Below the pieces are notes generated by a model, which had not been told where the DNA came from, did not search any database, and saw only the letters and a list, made by a program, of their open reading frames with translations. A program made the translations under genes and the position numbers. Shown piece after piece: positions 8,348 to 16,989 of a stretch of DNA of 64,000 nucleotides (position 1 is the first letter of the stretch; each line of letters begins with the position of its first letter). Source of the stretch: Oxalobacteraceae bacterium (GTDB lineage Bacteria > Pseudomonadota > Gammaproteobacteria > Burkholderiales > Burkholderiaceae_D); contig CANCDR010000004.1 in the NCBI GenBank assembly GCA_947374865.1, positions 119,939 through 183,938 on the forward strand, given 5' to 3'.

Positions 8348-8977
8348 TTACAATCCCTTGTTTATCCGGCTCAGTTCTTCTTCGCTCAGGTAATCAAAAA
8401 TCTTCACGACTTTTTTTACCCCCGCCACACCGGCGGCGATATCACCGACGAAGGCACCTTCGCTTTGGGTGACACGACCGACCAGAAATACCGCGCCATT
8501 CTCGGTGATGACCTTGACCACATTGAGCAGATCACGGCGCTCATTAACGATCGAGGCCTTGACCTTGGCACCGATGAGCGCATCGTTCGCGCGCGAGGTA
8601 TAGCTGGATAAAAAATTGATCTCAATTTCATTGGCGACCGATTGCACCGCCTCGATGGTGGCGAATTCGCGCTCAATGGCCTGCTTGGCAGCCTCGTCCT
8701 TGACTTCGCCGGTCAGCAGCACTTTGCGATTAAAACTATTGACGTTGACGTGCGCATCAGGATAGTTGGAAGCGATTTTATTGGCCCCCTTGAGCATGAT
8801 GGCTGCGTCCTCGGTTTGTGCGCCAACGGTGCGTCGATCTGTCGCCACCATGGTCGCGACCACGGCGGTACCGACCGCCATTTCAACGCAGCCTTGCAGA
8901 CTCAAGGCCAGAACAGAAAACAGCAGTGCCCGCTTGAGCGTCGGATGCAGCGAAACCTTGCGATGAATGTTATGCAC
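8348..8977 (-). CDS. dolP: DolP/YraP-like outer-membrane lipoprotein with two BON domains
   Basis: DolP-type lipoproteins bind anionic phospholipid at the outer membrane and support envelope integrity and cell separation. The signal ends in LSLQGC, a lipobox, followed by two BON domains (about residues 60-125 and 130-200; VLLTGEVKDEAAK and VFLVGRVTQSEGA). I chose the GTG at 8977 because GGAGG lies eight bases upstream; it overlaps the diaA stop by 8 bases. An ATG at 9007 would give ten extra residues but lies deeper inside diaA. The order yraN, diaA, dolP matches E. coli. Confidence 0.85.
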   Translation of the reverse strand: MHNIHRKVSLHPTLKRALLFSVLALSLQGCVEMAVGTAVVATMVATDRRTVGAQTEDAAIMLKGANKIASNYPDAHVNVNSFNRKVLLTGEVKDEAAKQAIEREFATIEAVQSVANEIEINFLSSYTSRANDALIGAKVKASIVNERRDLLNVVKVITENGAVFLVGRVTQSEGAFVGDIAAGVAGVKKVVKIFDYLSEEELSRINKGL

Positions 8978-9566
8978 GTTCAGAACCTCCAAAAAGCGCG
9001 ACATCAATACCGTCGCATAAACAATGAATCATAACTAAATGCACTTCCTGAATCCGCGCAGTCCGGTCATGCGGCACACACAGATGGACATCGACATCCG
9101 ACAAAATCTTGCCGATTTCACCGCCGCCTTTACCGGTCAGCGCGACGATACGCATATCGCGCTCCTGAGCGACTTCGATGGCAGCAATAATGTTGGCAGA
9201 ATTGCCTGAGGTAGAAAACGCCAGCAGCACGTCACCTGCCTGGCCGAAAGCCTGCACCTGTTTGGAAAAAATATCCCGATAACTGTAGTCGTTGCCCACG
9301 GCGGTTAAAATCGAGGAATCGGTGGTCAGCGCCATGGCCGGCAAAGGCAGGCGTTCCCGTTCAAAACGGCCCACCAGTTCGGCGGCAAAATGCTGACTGT
9401 CCGCCGCCGAGCCGCCATTACCGCAGACGAGGATTTTGTTACCATTCGAGAGCGCCATAAATAAAAGATCAATGGCATCACTGATGGCTGGCGCCAAAAT
9501 GTCGGCGGCATGCATTTTAAGTTCGGCACTTTCATGGAAGTGCGCGAGGATTCGTTGAGTATTCAT
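8970..9566 (-). CDS. diaA: SIS-domain protein, DiaA/GmhA family
   Basis: A 198-residue sugar-isomerase domain protein. Conserved motifs are CGNGGSAADSQHFAAELVGRF, AFSTSGNSANI and the C-terminal helix LVMIHCLCDGID. The family includes phosphoheptose isomerase GmhA (heptose biosynthesis) and DiaA, the DnaA-binding initiation factor. Placement between yraN and dolP, as in E. coli, favours the DiaA lineage, but sequence alone does not exclude GmhA activity. The gene overlaps dolP by 8 bases. Confidence 0.85.
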   Translation of the reverse strand: MNTQRILAHFHESAELKMHAADILAPAISDAIDLLFMALSNGNKILVCGNGGSAADSQHFAAELVGRFERERLPLPAMALTTDSSILTAVGNDYSYRDIFSKQVQAFGQAGDVLLAFSTSGNSANIIAAIEVAQERDMRIVALTGKGGGEIGKILSDVDVHLCVPHDRTARIQEVHLVMIHCLCDGIDVALFGGSERA

Positions 9567-9748
9567 AGTGGTGTCGATTATAGTGCAGTGGCCGGGAGAG
9601 AATGTTTTTCCTTGGGTTTTGGTGTTGTTATTCTTTTTTCAGGGTCCGCGCGGCAAACGCAGGCATAAAATGCCCGGCTAGCGGATAATATTACCCTGTC
9701 GTCCTGTCGGGCGACATGATATTCAATTTTTTGGAAGTCAGACATCCT

Positions 9749-10735
9749 ATGCAGCAGCCCATCGCGGTGAATCCGGCCCATTTCTTTTCCCTGACTTATA
9801 CCGGCCAGCGTCCGGGCACCCGCCTGATCGTCACCGGCGCCGTGCATGGCAATGAAATCTGCGGCACCCAGGCGATCCGGCGCGTGCTGCAGGAACTCGA
9901 CAGCGGCGCGCTGACGATCGCCGCCGGCAGCGTCACCTTTGTGCCGACCACCAATGCCTTGGCCTATCAGCGCGGCCAGCGCATGGGCGACCGTAACCTG
10001 AACCGTAACCTGACGCCGACTAGCTTACCGATCGACTACGAAGACCATATCGCGAACTGGCTTTGCCCGCTCCTGAGCCAGCACGATGTCCTGCTCGACC
10101 TGCACTCCTTTCGCGCCGGCAGCGAGGCCTTTGCCATGGTCGGGCCACGCAACAATGACGGCCCCCTGGAACCCTTCATGCATGCCGTCCAAGAGGAGAC
10201 CATGGTGCGCCATCTTGGTATTCGGCGTTTTGTGGACGGCTGGCTGTCGACCTACGCGATTGGCGTCGCACGCCGTACGCAGGAAGCACAGACCAAAGGC
10301 TTGCCCCTCAATACGCTCAATACCGATACCCGCTACGGCGTTGGCACCACAGAATTCATGCGTTCCTGCGGCGGTTATGCGATCACGCTCGAATGCGGTC
10401 AGCATGAAGACCCTGCCGCACCCGAAGTGGGCTATCAGGCGATTCGCAATACCTTGTCCCTATTGGGTCTGACCGCCACGCCGACTGCGCCGCCCGCCTC
10501 CCAAATCGAAGCCCTGAGTATTTACGAAGTCATCGATCGACAGCATGCCGATGATCGCTTCGCCCGCACCTGGATCAGCTTTGATCGCTTAGCGACCGGC
10601 GATCTGATCGGCACCCGCCACGACGGCACACAAATTTTTGCGCTGTGTGATGGCTTTATCGTCTTCCCCGATGCGGGCGCCCTACCGGGTCACGAATGGT
10701 TTTATCTGGCGCGTGAAAATCATCGCTTTGCCTGA
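9749..10735 (+). CDS. Succinylglutamate desuccinylase / aspartoacylase family metallohydrolase
   Basis: A zinc-dependent M14-like hydrolase of the AstE/AspA group that removes acyl groups from N-acyl amino acids. Visible motifs are GAVHGNEICGTQA (His and Glu zinc ligands), LDLHSF and a glutamate-histidine segment LECGQHEDP. The 328-residue length fits the family. The start at 9749 (MQQPIAV) is preceded by GGAAG at somewhat long spacing; an alternative ATG lies 11 codons upstream at 9716. The gene points against its neighbours and splits yraN from diaA. The actual substrate is not clear. Confidence 0.8.
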   Translation: MQQPIAVNPAHFFSLTYTGQRPGTRLIVTGAVHGNEICGTQAIRRVLQELDSGALTIAAGSVTFVPTTNALAYQRGQRMGDRNLNRNLTPTSLPIDYEDHIANWLCPLLSQHDVLLDLHSFRAGSEAFAMVGPRNNDGPLEPFMHAVQEETMVRHLGIRRFVDGWLSTYAIGVARRTQEAQTKGLPLNTLNTDTRYGVGTTEFMRSCGGYAITLECGQHEDPAAPEVGYQAIRNTLSLLGLTATPTAPPASQIEALSIYEVIDRQHADDRFARTWISFDRLATGDLIGTRHDGTQIFALCDGFIVFPDAGALPGHEWFYLARENHRFA

Positions 10736-10746
10736 CATAACAAACC

Positions 10747-11115
10747 TCAGGCACTGATCGCATCCTTGAGCCAGTGTAATTGCGCGCCATCGATGGCCAC
10801 CACATCAAAGCGGCAGGCCGGTGGCATGCGGTAGCGCAGTAAATAAAACTGCGCCGCAAGAATGAGTTTGCGCTGCTTAGCCGGCGTGATGCTCGCTGCC
10901 GCGCCACCATACGCCGACTTGGCGCGCCGCCGCACCTCGACAAAGACCAGGCTTGCGTGATCCCGCATGATCAGATCAATCTCGCCGGCTTTGCACAAAA
11001 AATTACGCGCCAGCAGATGCAAACCCTGTTCGAGTAAATACGCCAGCGCGGCATCTTCCCCGGCCTGGCCGCGAATTTGTTGCTCGGTACGATGTCCGGA
11101 TGATTTGCTGGCCAT
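10747..11115 (-). CDS. yraN: YraN, UPF0102 endonuclease-like protein
   Basis: A 122-residue member of the UPF0102 family, a restriction-endonuclease-like fold of uncertain role. Conserved residues are seen in RGQAGEDAALAYL, NFLCKAGEIDLIMRD and LVFVEVRRR, which form the predicted E-D-ExK-like site; the final position is Arg where many members have Lys. The stop lies 11 bases beyond the convergent M14 gene. Located divergently from rsmI, as in many proteobacteria. Confidence 0.88.
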   Translation of the reverse strand: MASKSSGHRTEQQIRGQAGEDAALAYLLEQGLHLLARNFLCKAGEIDLIMRDHASLVFVEVRRRAKSAYGGAAASITPAKQRKLILAAQFYLLRYRMPPACRFDVVAIDGAQLHWLKDAISA

Positions 11116-11272
11116 CTCAGTAGGTCTGAAAACGATGCAGGGGATTGGCCGGCCAGAACAGTGCCGGACTTGTAATTGTCTGCACAGTCGCGCACAATCC
11201 TGACACCCAGATCGTTCGCCGCCTGCCGTGCAGAGGGCGCCTCCTTCTTAATCCCGACATAGACCCTCCCCG

Positions 11273-12196
11273 ATGACCGAATCAGCCAGCAGCCCGGCGC
11301 CCAGCTTGTCCCCAGTGCCTCTCATGGACGAGATGGCGCAACAAATCACGCCTGCCGGAACATTATATGTGGTGTCTACGCCGATCGGTAACCTCGGTGA
11401 CATCACTGTGCGCGCTTTGCACGTGCTGGGTCTGGTCGATGCGATTGCCTGTGAAGATACCCGTAACACCGCACAAATGCTGGGACGCTACGGCTTAGCC
11501 AAACCACTGATCGCTGCCCACGAACACAATGAACGCGAAGTCGCCGAGAAGCTGATTGCCCGCCTTCATGCTGGCGAACGCATTGCCCTGGTATCGGATG
11601 CCGGCACGCCGGCTGTATCAGATCCGGGTGCGCGGATTGTCGATGCCGTACGCAGCGCCGGCTTGCGTGTGCTGCCCTTGCCTGGCGCATCGGCTGTACT
11701 GACGGCCCTGGCTGCCAGCGGCTTGGTGAATGACACATTTCATTTCGTTGGATTTTTACCAGCCAAGGCCAAACAGCGCGAAACACTGCTCACGAGTTTG
11801 CGGCAGTGCGCGGCGACGCTGGTCTTTTATGAAGCGCCCCACCGCATTGCCGATACGCTTGACGCATTGACGACCATCTTCGAGCCCGAACGACAAATCG
11901 TTCTGGGACGTGAGCTGACCAAATTATTTGAAGAAATTCACCGCTGCACGGTAGCCCAAGCAGTCGTCTGGATCAATGAAAATGCCCATCGCCAGCGCGG
12001 TGAATTTGTTTTACTGGTGGAGGGTGCACCGGTGGCGCGCGGTCAGGACCAAGCCGAAGCCGAGCGTATCCTGGGTATTTTGTTGGCCGAGTGTTCTGTC
12101 AAGCAGGCTGCCGGTCTGGCTGCGCAGATTACCGGGCAAAAAAAGAATGCCTTGTATGAATTGGCCTTGCGCATGAAAGACGGGCAGGAAAACTAA
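11273..12196 (+). CDS. rsmI: RsmI, 16S rRNA 2'-O-methyltransferase (C1402)
   Basis: RsmI methylates the ribose of C1402 in the ribosomal P site. The 307-residue protein shows the tetrapyrrole-methylase-type fold: LYVVSTPIGNLGDIT at the start, ACEDTRNTAQ, ALVSDAGTPAVSDPG and LPGASAVLTALAASG. About 20 residues precede the usual start, so the true initiation could be internal, but the ATG at 11273 is reasonable. Convergent with rlpA, 10 bases apart. Confidence 0.95.
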   Translation: MTESASSPAPSLSPVPLMDEMAQQITPAGTLYVVSTPIGNLGDITVRALHVLGLVDAIACEDTRNTAQMLGRYGLAKPLIAAHEHNEREVAEKLIARLHAGERIALVSDAGTPAVSDPGARIVDAVRSAGLRVLPLPGASAVLTALAASGLVNDTFHFVGFLPAKAKQRETLLTSLRQCAATLVFYEAPHRIADTLDALTTIFEPERQIVLGRELTKLFEEIHRCTVAQAVVWINENAHRQRGEFVLLVEGAPVARGQDQAEAERILGILLAECSVKQAAGLAAQITGQKKNALYELALRMKDGQEN

Positions 12197-12206
12197 GCGC
12201 GTCGTT

Positions 12207-13319
12207 TTAACGTTCCACGACGATGGGCTTGCTAAAGCCCGCCCGCTGTAATTTGAGCGCCGCCGCGTTGGCCGCCTCACGCCCGGCATACGGACCGCTG
12301 AGGATACGGACCATCGCACCGGCCTCCACAATATCGACCGCCGGCTGATCGTCAGCCCACTTGGGTAACAGACGACTCAAAAATGCTTCGGCATTGGCAA
12401 TCTGCGCATACACACCAAACTGTAAATAAATACCTGCTGGCGTAACCCGCTCCTGGCGGAGGGTGGCGGCGTCGATCAAGTCACCGATCACATCCTTGGC
12501 ATCAGGCCTCAAGGAGGTCAGCCGCATGCGCGCTTCGGTGATGTCTTTTACCGGCGCTGTTTGTGCTGTTTGTGCTGTTTGTGCTGTTTGTGCTGTTTGT
12601 ATTGGTGGTGTCAGCTGTGCATGCATCGGCAATAGCGGCTCGCCCGCCAAGCCTTTTTGCATGCTGCGTATCTGCTCCGGCAGCAAACGCTCCACCTCCA
12701 GCAGGCTGCTGCCACTGGCCAGATAACCCAGCTTCAGGGCAGCGGTGTACGAGAGATCAATAATACGACTGGAATGAAACGGCCCGCGATCATTAATGCG
12801 CACGATGATTTGCGTTCCGCTGGCCAGATTGGTCACCCGCGCATAGGAAGGGATCGGCAGAGTCGGATGCGCGGCTGTCATTTGAAACATATCGTATTTT
12901 TCGCCGGACGAAGTTTTTTGTCCGTGAAATTTTTTACCGTACCAGCTGGCGATGCCGCGCTCAACAAAGGGCTTGTCGTCGGTGATCGGCGTATAGGTTT
13001 TGCCAAACACGGCATAGGGGCGATTACCCGGTACTGAATACGGCTCAACTTTGGGAACCGCATTGGGCGTGGCGAGCAGATTTTCAGGCGTCATGTCAGC
13101 CGGACCATCATCTTTGTAATAGCCACCGCGCCCGGAGTTGGCTGCTGGCAGGCCGTTTGCCGCTGGGTTTGTCCCAGAGCCTGGCACATTGGGCGCTGGC
13201 GTCACCGCCGTCGTTCTGGGGCGACTCGGCGCAGGTTCAGGCTGTCTGAGCGGACTGCTGCAGGCAGCCAGCACCAGCAAACTCAGAAAGATAACAATGC
13301 GTGCGCCTTGGATCGACAT
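12207..13319 (-). CDS. rlpA: RlpA, septal ring lytic transglycosylase lipoprotein
   Basis: RlpA is an outer-membrane lipoprotein that cleaves denuded glycan strands. The signal ends in VLAACSS (lipobox). The double-psi beta-barrel domain covers about residues 125-215 (ERGIASWYGKKFHGQKTSSG, INDRGPFHSSRIIDLS), and a SPOR domain occupies the last 75 residues (IYLQFGVYAQIANAEAFL). Between them is a low-complexity QTA repeat encoded by five identical 9-base units. ATG 13319 is chosen because the signal begins there and AGAGG lies upstream; the longer frame overlaps the rodA stop. Confidence 0.92.
   Translation of the reverse strand: MSIQGARIVIFLSLLVLAACSSPLRQPEPAPSRPRTTAVTPAPNVPGSGTNPAANGLPAANSGRGGYYKDDGPADMTPENLLATPNAVPKVEPYSVPGNRPYAVFGKTYTPITDDKPFVERGIASWYGKKFHGQKTSSGEKYDMFQMTAAHPTLPIPSYARVTNLASGTQIIVRINDRGPFHSSRIIDLSYTAALKLGYLASGSSLLEVERLLPEQIRSMQKGLAGEPLLPMHAQLTPPIQTAQTAQTAQTAQTAPVKDITEARMRLTSLRPDAKDVIGDLIDAATLRQERVTPAGIYLQFGVYAQIANAEAFLSRLLPKWADDQPAVDIVEAGAMVRILSGPYAGREAANAAALKLQRAGFSKPIVVER
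12556..12600. repeat. Five perfect copies of a 9-base tandem repeat inside rlpA
   Basis: GCTGTTTGT is repeated five times without error; on the coding strand it encodes the tripeptide Gln-Thr-Ala in the linker between the catalytic and SPOR domains. The unit is a multiple of three, so copy-number change would alter linker length without a frameshift. Confidence 0.95.
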
Positions 13320-13351
13320 GATTCGCAGGCCTCTTTGTGCGCCGAACAGCA

Positions 13352-14458
13352 TCAGCTTTGCATCAGTTTTCGGTGCCGCTGAATACTCATCAGAATGCCG
13401 GTTCCCAGTCCCAGCGTCATCAGGGATGTGCCGCCGTAACTCATGAAGGGCAATGGTACGCCGACTACCGGCAAGATACCACTCACCATACCCATATTGA
13501 CGAAGGCGTAGGTGAAGAAGATCAAGGTAATCGCGCCGGCCAGCAAACGGGTAAAAAAGGTCGGTGCATTGGCAGCAATAATGAGGCCGCGACCGATCAA
13601 TAATAAATACAGCAGCAGCAGAATCAAATTACCGATCAGACCAAATTCTTCCGAAAACACCGCAAAAATAAAATCGGTGGTGCGCTCGGGAATAAATTCC
13701 AGCCGCCCCTGGGTGCCCTGCATCCATCCCTTGCCGGCGATGCCGCCAGAGCCCACCGCAATGGTCGATTGAATGATGTGGAAGCCCTTGCCCAGCGGGT
13801 CCGAAGATGGGTCGATCAGCATCATCACCCGCTCACGCTGGTAGCCATGCAGTACCGACCACAGCACCGGCAGACTGGCGGCGACCAGAAAAAATAATCC
13901 GCTCAGTACTTTCCAGGACAGCCCGGCCAGAAAAATCACATAAAAGCCCGCCGCCAATACCAGCAAGGCCGTGCCCAAATCCGGCTGGCGCGCGATCAGT
14001 CCGACCGGCAGCGCCAACAGTAAGGCGGCGACCGCAAATTCACGCCAGCGAATCATGCCTTCGCGTTTCTGAAAAAACCAGGCCAGCATCAGCGGCATGG
14101 CAATTTTCATGATCTCTGATGGCTGAATAACAAAGCCGAAGTTAATCCAGCGCCGTGCACCTTTTTTAACCAGCCCAAACATCGCCACCGCGATCAGCAT
14201 GGCAATGCCAAAGGTATAAATGGGCACGGCAAAACTCATCAAAGTTTGCGGCGGAATATTCGCAAAAATCCACATCACGATGAAGGCTACAATAATATTG
14301 CGTAACTGGTCCTCGACCCGACCGGGAAAATCAATGCCGGCTGAATAAAGCGTCACAAGTCCCATCGACAAAATAAGAAAAATGATCAGCGAGAGCGTCG
14401 TATCAAACACCATAAAATACGGGCGAATGATTTGCATGAACGGACGGGAAGAAAGCAT
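13352..14458 (-). CDS. rodA: RodA, SEDS peptidoglycan glycosyltransferase
   Basis: RodA polymerises lipid II during lateral wall growth in complex with PBP2. The 368-residue membrane protein has about ten hydrophobic segments and SEDS motifs GARRWINFG, IQPSEIMKIAMPL, RQPDLGTALL and a C-terminal PFMSYGGTSLMTLG. It is followed by rlpA and preceded by mrdA with two bases between, the standard elongasome order. Confidence 0.95.
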   Translation of the reverse strand: MLSSRPFMQIIRPYFMVFDTTLSLIIFLILSMGLVTLYSAGIDFPGRVEDQLRNIIVAFIVMWIFANIPPQTLMSFAVPIYTFGIAMLIAVAMFGLVKKGARRWINFGFVIQPSEIMKIAMPLMLAWFFQKREGMIRWREFAVAALLLALPVGLIARQPDLGTALLVLAAGFYVIFLAGLSWKVLSGLFFLVAASLPVLWSVLHGYQRERVMMLIDPSSDPLGKGFHIIQSTIAVGSGGIAGKGWMQGTQGRLEFIPERTTDFIFAVFSEEFGLIGNLILLLLYLLLIGRGLIIAANAPTFFTRLLAGAITLIFFTYAFVNMGMVSGILPVVGVPLPFMSYGGTSLMTLGLGTGILMSIQRHRKLMQS

Positions 14459-14460
14459 GT

Positions 14461-16443
14461 TCAGTCCTTATTGCCAGAAGTTTCAGCGCCGGGTTTGGGA
14501 CCGCCCACCGATTCGGAATACGCCTTGAGCTCCGCCTCGGAACGCATGTCACCAGAGGGCGCTTTTTCATCGCTGGGTTTATCGCGCTCAAGCGGGCGCT
14601 TACCGAGCAAATAATAATCGAAGGCCTTGCGTACGATGGGCGCTGCCGCCTCGGCGCCAAAACCGCCGTTTTCCACCACGATACCAATCGCAATACGCGG
14701 TGCCTCGGCCGGTGCAAATGCCGTATAGAGTGAATGGTCGCGATGCCGCTCGGCGACCCGTTTGGCATCGTACTTTTCATTTTTCTTCATGCCCACCACC
14801 TGTGCGGTTCCGGTCTTGCCAGCAGAAACGTACTCGGCATTGGCAAAGGCACGCGCAGCAGTACCTTCCTTGGTTACGCCGACCAGGGCATTTTTGATGA
14901 AATCAATATTTTCCTGCTTGAGGCTGATGCGATAACTTTCCTTGGGCACGGTCGGCGTGCGTTCACGCGTAATGCCGTTTTCAATTTGCTTGACAAGATG
15001 CGGTCGCATCACCACACCGTTATTGGCCAAGGTTGCCATCGCCTGCGCCATTTGCAGCGGCGTAAAGGAGTTATAGCCTTGTCCAATGCCTAATGAAATG
15101 GTCTCACCGGCGTACCACTTCTGTTGCGCCGGCAGCTTATTGGCGGCGCGCTTCCAGGCGGTAGAAGGTAGCAGCCCTTTTTTCTCGTGTTCGAGGTCAA
15201 TTCCGGTCAATTGGCCGAAACCAAACGGCTTCATAAAATCATGAATGCTATCGACGCCCAGATCATTGGCCAGCAAATAATAGTAGGTGTCACAGGACTG
15301 CACGATGGAGCGATACATGTCGACCGTGCCATGACCGCCGGGCTTATCGTCGTTAAATTTGTGATTCCCAAGAAAAAAGAAACCCGGATCAGCGATCGAA
15401 TAATGCGTACTCCGTTTGCCCAGCTCAAGCGCGGCCAAGGCCATGAATGGTTTAAAGGTTGAACCGGGCGGATAGCTGCCCGACAGCGGCCGGTTCACCA
15501 GCGGTTTATCAAGCGAATTATTCAGCATGTCCCAGCTTTGCTGATCAATCCCCTCGACAAACAGATTGGGATCGAAGGTCGGCATCGACACATAGGCCAG
15601 CACATCACCGGTAGCCGGTTCGATCGCAATGAAAGCGCCACGACGATCACCGAAGGCTTCTTCTACCACTTTTTGCAGTTCGATATCGATCGACAGAATC
15701 AGATTATTGCCCGGGCTGGCCTGCGAACGCGACAGGGTACGCACCGCCCGTCCACCCGCCGAGACTTCCACTTCTTCGTAGCCGGTATTGCCATGTAAAT
15801 GCTTCTCGTAGCTCTTTTCCAAACCTTCCTTGCCGATATAATCGGTGCCGGCATAGTTGGCGCTGTCTTCCATGTCGTCGATGATTTCCGCATCTTTCTG
15901 ACTGATGCGGCCAATGTAGCCGATCACATGCGAAGCCACCTGACCGAGCGGATACTGGCGAAACAGTCGGGCCTGAATTTCCACCCCACGAAACCGGTAA
16001 CGCTGGGCCGTAAAACGCGCGACTTCGTCGTCGCTCAGGCGGGTACGGATGGGCGTGCTCTCAAAGTTTTTCGACTCTTCGAGTAATTTGCGAAAGCGCT
16101 TTCTGTCCTTGGGCTGGATTTCCACCACTGTCGAGAGTTCGTCAATGAGCACATCGAGATCACCCCGTACTTTGGAGGGTGTGATTTCAAGCGTATAGGC
16201 AGAAAAATTACGCGCCAAGACCACGCCATTGCGATCCAGGATCAACCCGCGATTAGGCACCACTGGCACGATGGAGATGCGGTTTTCTTCGGCCTGGGCG
16301 GCATACTCATTGTGCTTGACCACCTGCAGCCAGACAAAGCGCGTGGCCAGGATAGAAAAACAGATGAGCACCATGATGCCGATGGCCGAGATACGCAATC
16401 GAAAAAAATATAGCTCGCGCTCGGTATTCTTAAATTCGGTCAT
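14461..16443 (-). CDS. mrdA: PBP2 (MrdA), peptidoglycan transpeptidase
   Basis: PBP2 cross-links new peptidoglycan in the elongasome. The 660-residue protein has one N-terminal membrane helix (residues 16-34), a dimerisation domain, and the transpeptidase domain with SxxK serine in PPGSTFKPFM, and KTGTAQ as the KTG box. The C-terminal 45 residues are charged and low complexity. Start MTEFKNTERELYFF is the usual PBP2 N-terminus. Lies between mreD and rodA. Confidence 0.95.
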   Translation of the reverse strand: MTEFKNTERELYFFRLRISAIGIMVLICFSILATRFVWLQVVKHNEYAAQAEENRISIVPVVPNRGLILDRNGVVLARNFSAYTLEITPSKVRGDLDVLIDELSTVVEIQPKDRKRFRKLLEESKNFESTPIRTRLSDDEVARFTAQRYRFRGVEIQARLFRQYPLGQVASHVIGYIGRISQKDAEIIDDMEDSANYAGTDYIGKEGLEKSYEKHLHGNTGYEEVEVSAGGRAVRTLSRSQASPGNNLILSIDIELQKVVEEAFGDRRGAFIAIEPATGDVLAYVSMPTFDPNLFVEGIDQQSWDMLNNSLDKPLVNRPLSGSYPPGSTFKPFMALAALELGKRSTHYSIADPGFFFLGNHKFNDDKPGGHGTVDMYRSIVQSCDTYYYLLANDLGVDSIHDFMKPFGFGQLTGIDLEHEKKGLLPSTAWKRAANKLPAQQKWYAGETISLGIGQGYNSFTPLQMAQAMATLANNGVVMRPHLVKQIENGITRERTPTVPKESYRISLKQENIDFIKNALVGVTKEGTAARAFANAEYVSAGKTGTAQVVGMKKNEKYDAKRVAERHRDHSLYTAFAPAEAPRIAIGIVVENGGFGAEAAAPIVRKAFDYYLLGKRPLERDKPSDEKAPSGDMRSEAELKAYSESVGGPKPGAETSGNKD

Positions 16444-16476
16444 GCCCGTCCCTGTTGATCCGCGCGCAAGGCGGGC

Positions 16477-16989
16477 TTAGATAGGTCGGGTTGCATCATG
16501 ATCGATCGCCCGCCGCTGTGGCGCGAGCAAAATCCAGGTCGCGATGGGCCACAAGGCGGCCGTCGAAAAACTCTCCGTAAAGACCAGCCAGCCTGGAAAT
16601 TTACCACTCACCATCACGCGCACCAGCAGCTGCACGGTCTGCGCGATCAGCAATAGAGGCAGAATGTGCAAGGCCTGTGTCGCAGTGCCAAACCACAGTA
16701 CCCGGCGATGCATCATGATAGAAAAATAGGATAACAAAGTATAGGACAAGGCATTTTCACCCAGCAGCGAACCATCGTGCACGTCCATTAACAGACCAAG
16801 ACAAAACGCCACGCCGATACCCACCTTGCGCGGCTCGTGGATACTCCAGAAGACGATCGCCAGCGCCACACAGTCGGGAACTGCATAGTAGCCACCCAGC
16901 GGCAGCAGGTTAAATATGAAGGCCAACAGCAGACTCACCAGAATAAAGGTCGAGCTGACAGGCAGTAAGATATAGAGCGGATTATTCAT
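16477..16989 (-). CDS. mreD: MreD, rod-shape membrane protein
   Basis: A 170-residue polytopic membrane protein with about five hydrophobic helices and motifs DCVALAIVFW, GLLMDVHDGSLLGENAL, typical of MreD. It works with MreC and the RodA-PBP2 complex. The start codon overlaps the mreC stop by 4 bases, indicating translational coupling; mrdA follows after 33 bases. Confidence 0.92.
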   Translation of the reverse strand: MNNPLYILLPVSSTFILVSLLLAFIFNLLPLGGYYAVPDCVALAIVFWSIHEPRKVGIGVAFCLGLLMDVHDGSLLGENALSYTLLSYFSIMMHRRVLWFGTATQALHILPLLLIAQTVQLLVRVMVSGKFPGWLVFTESFSTAALWPIATWILLAPQRRAIDHDATRPI

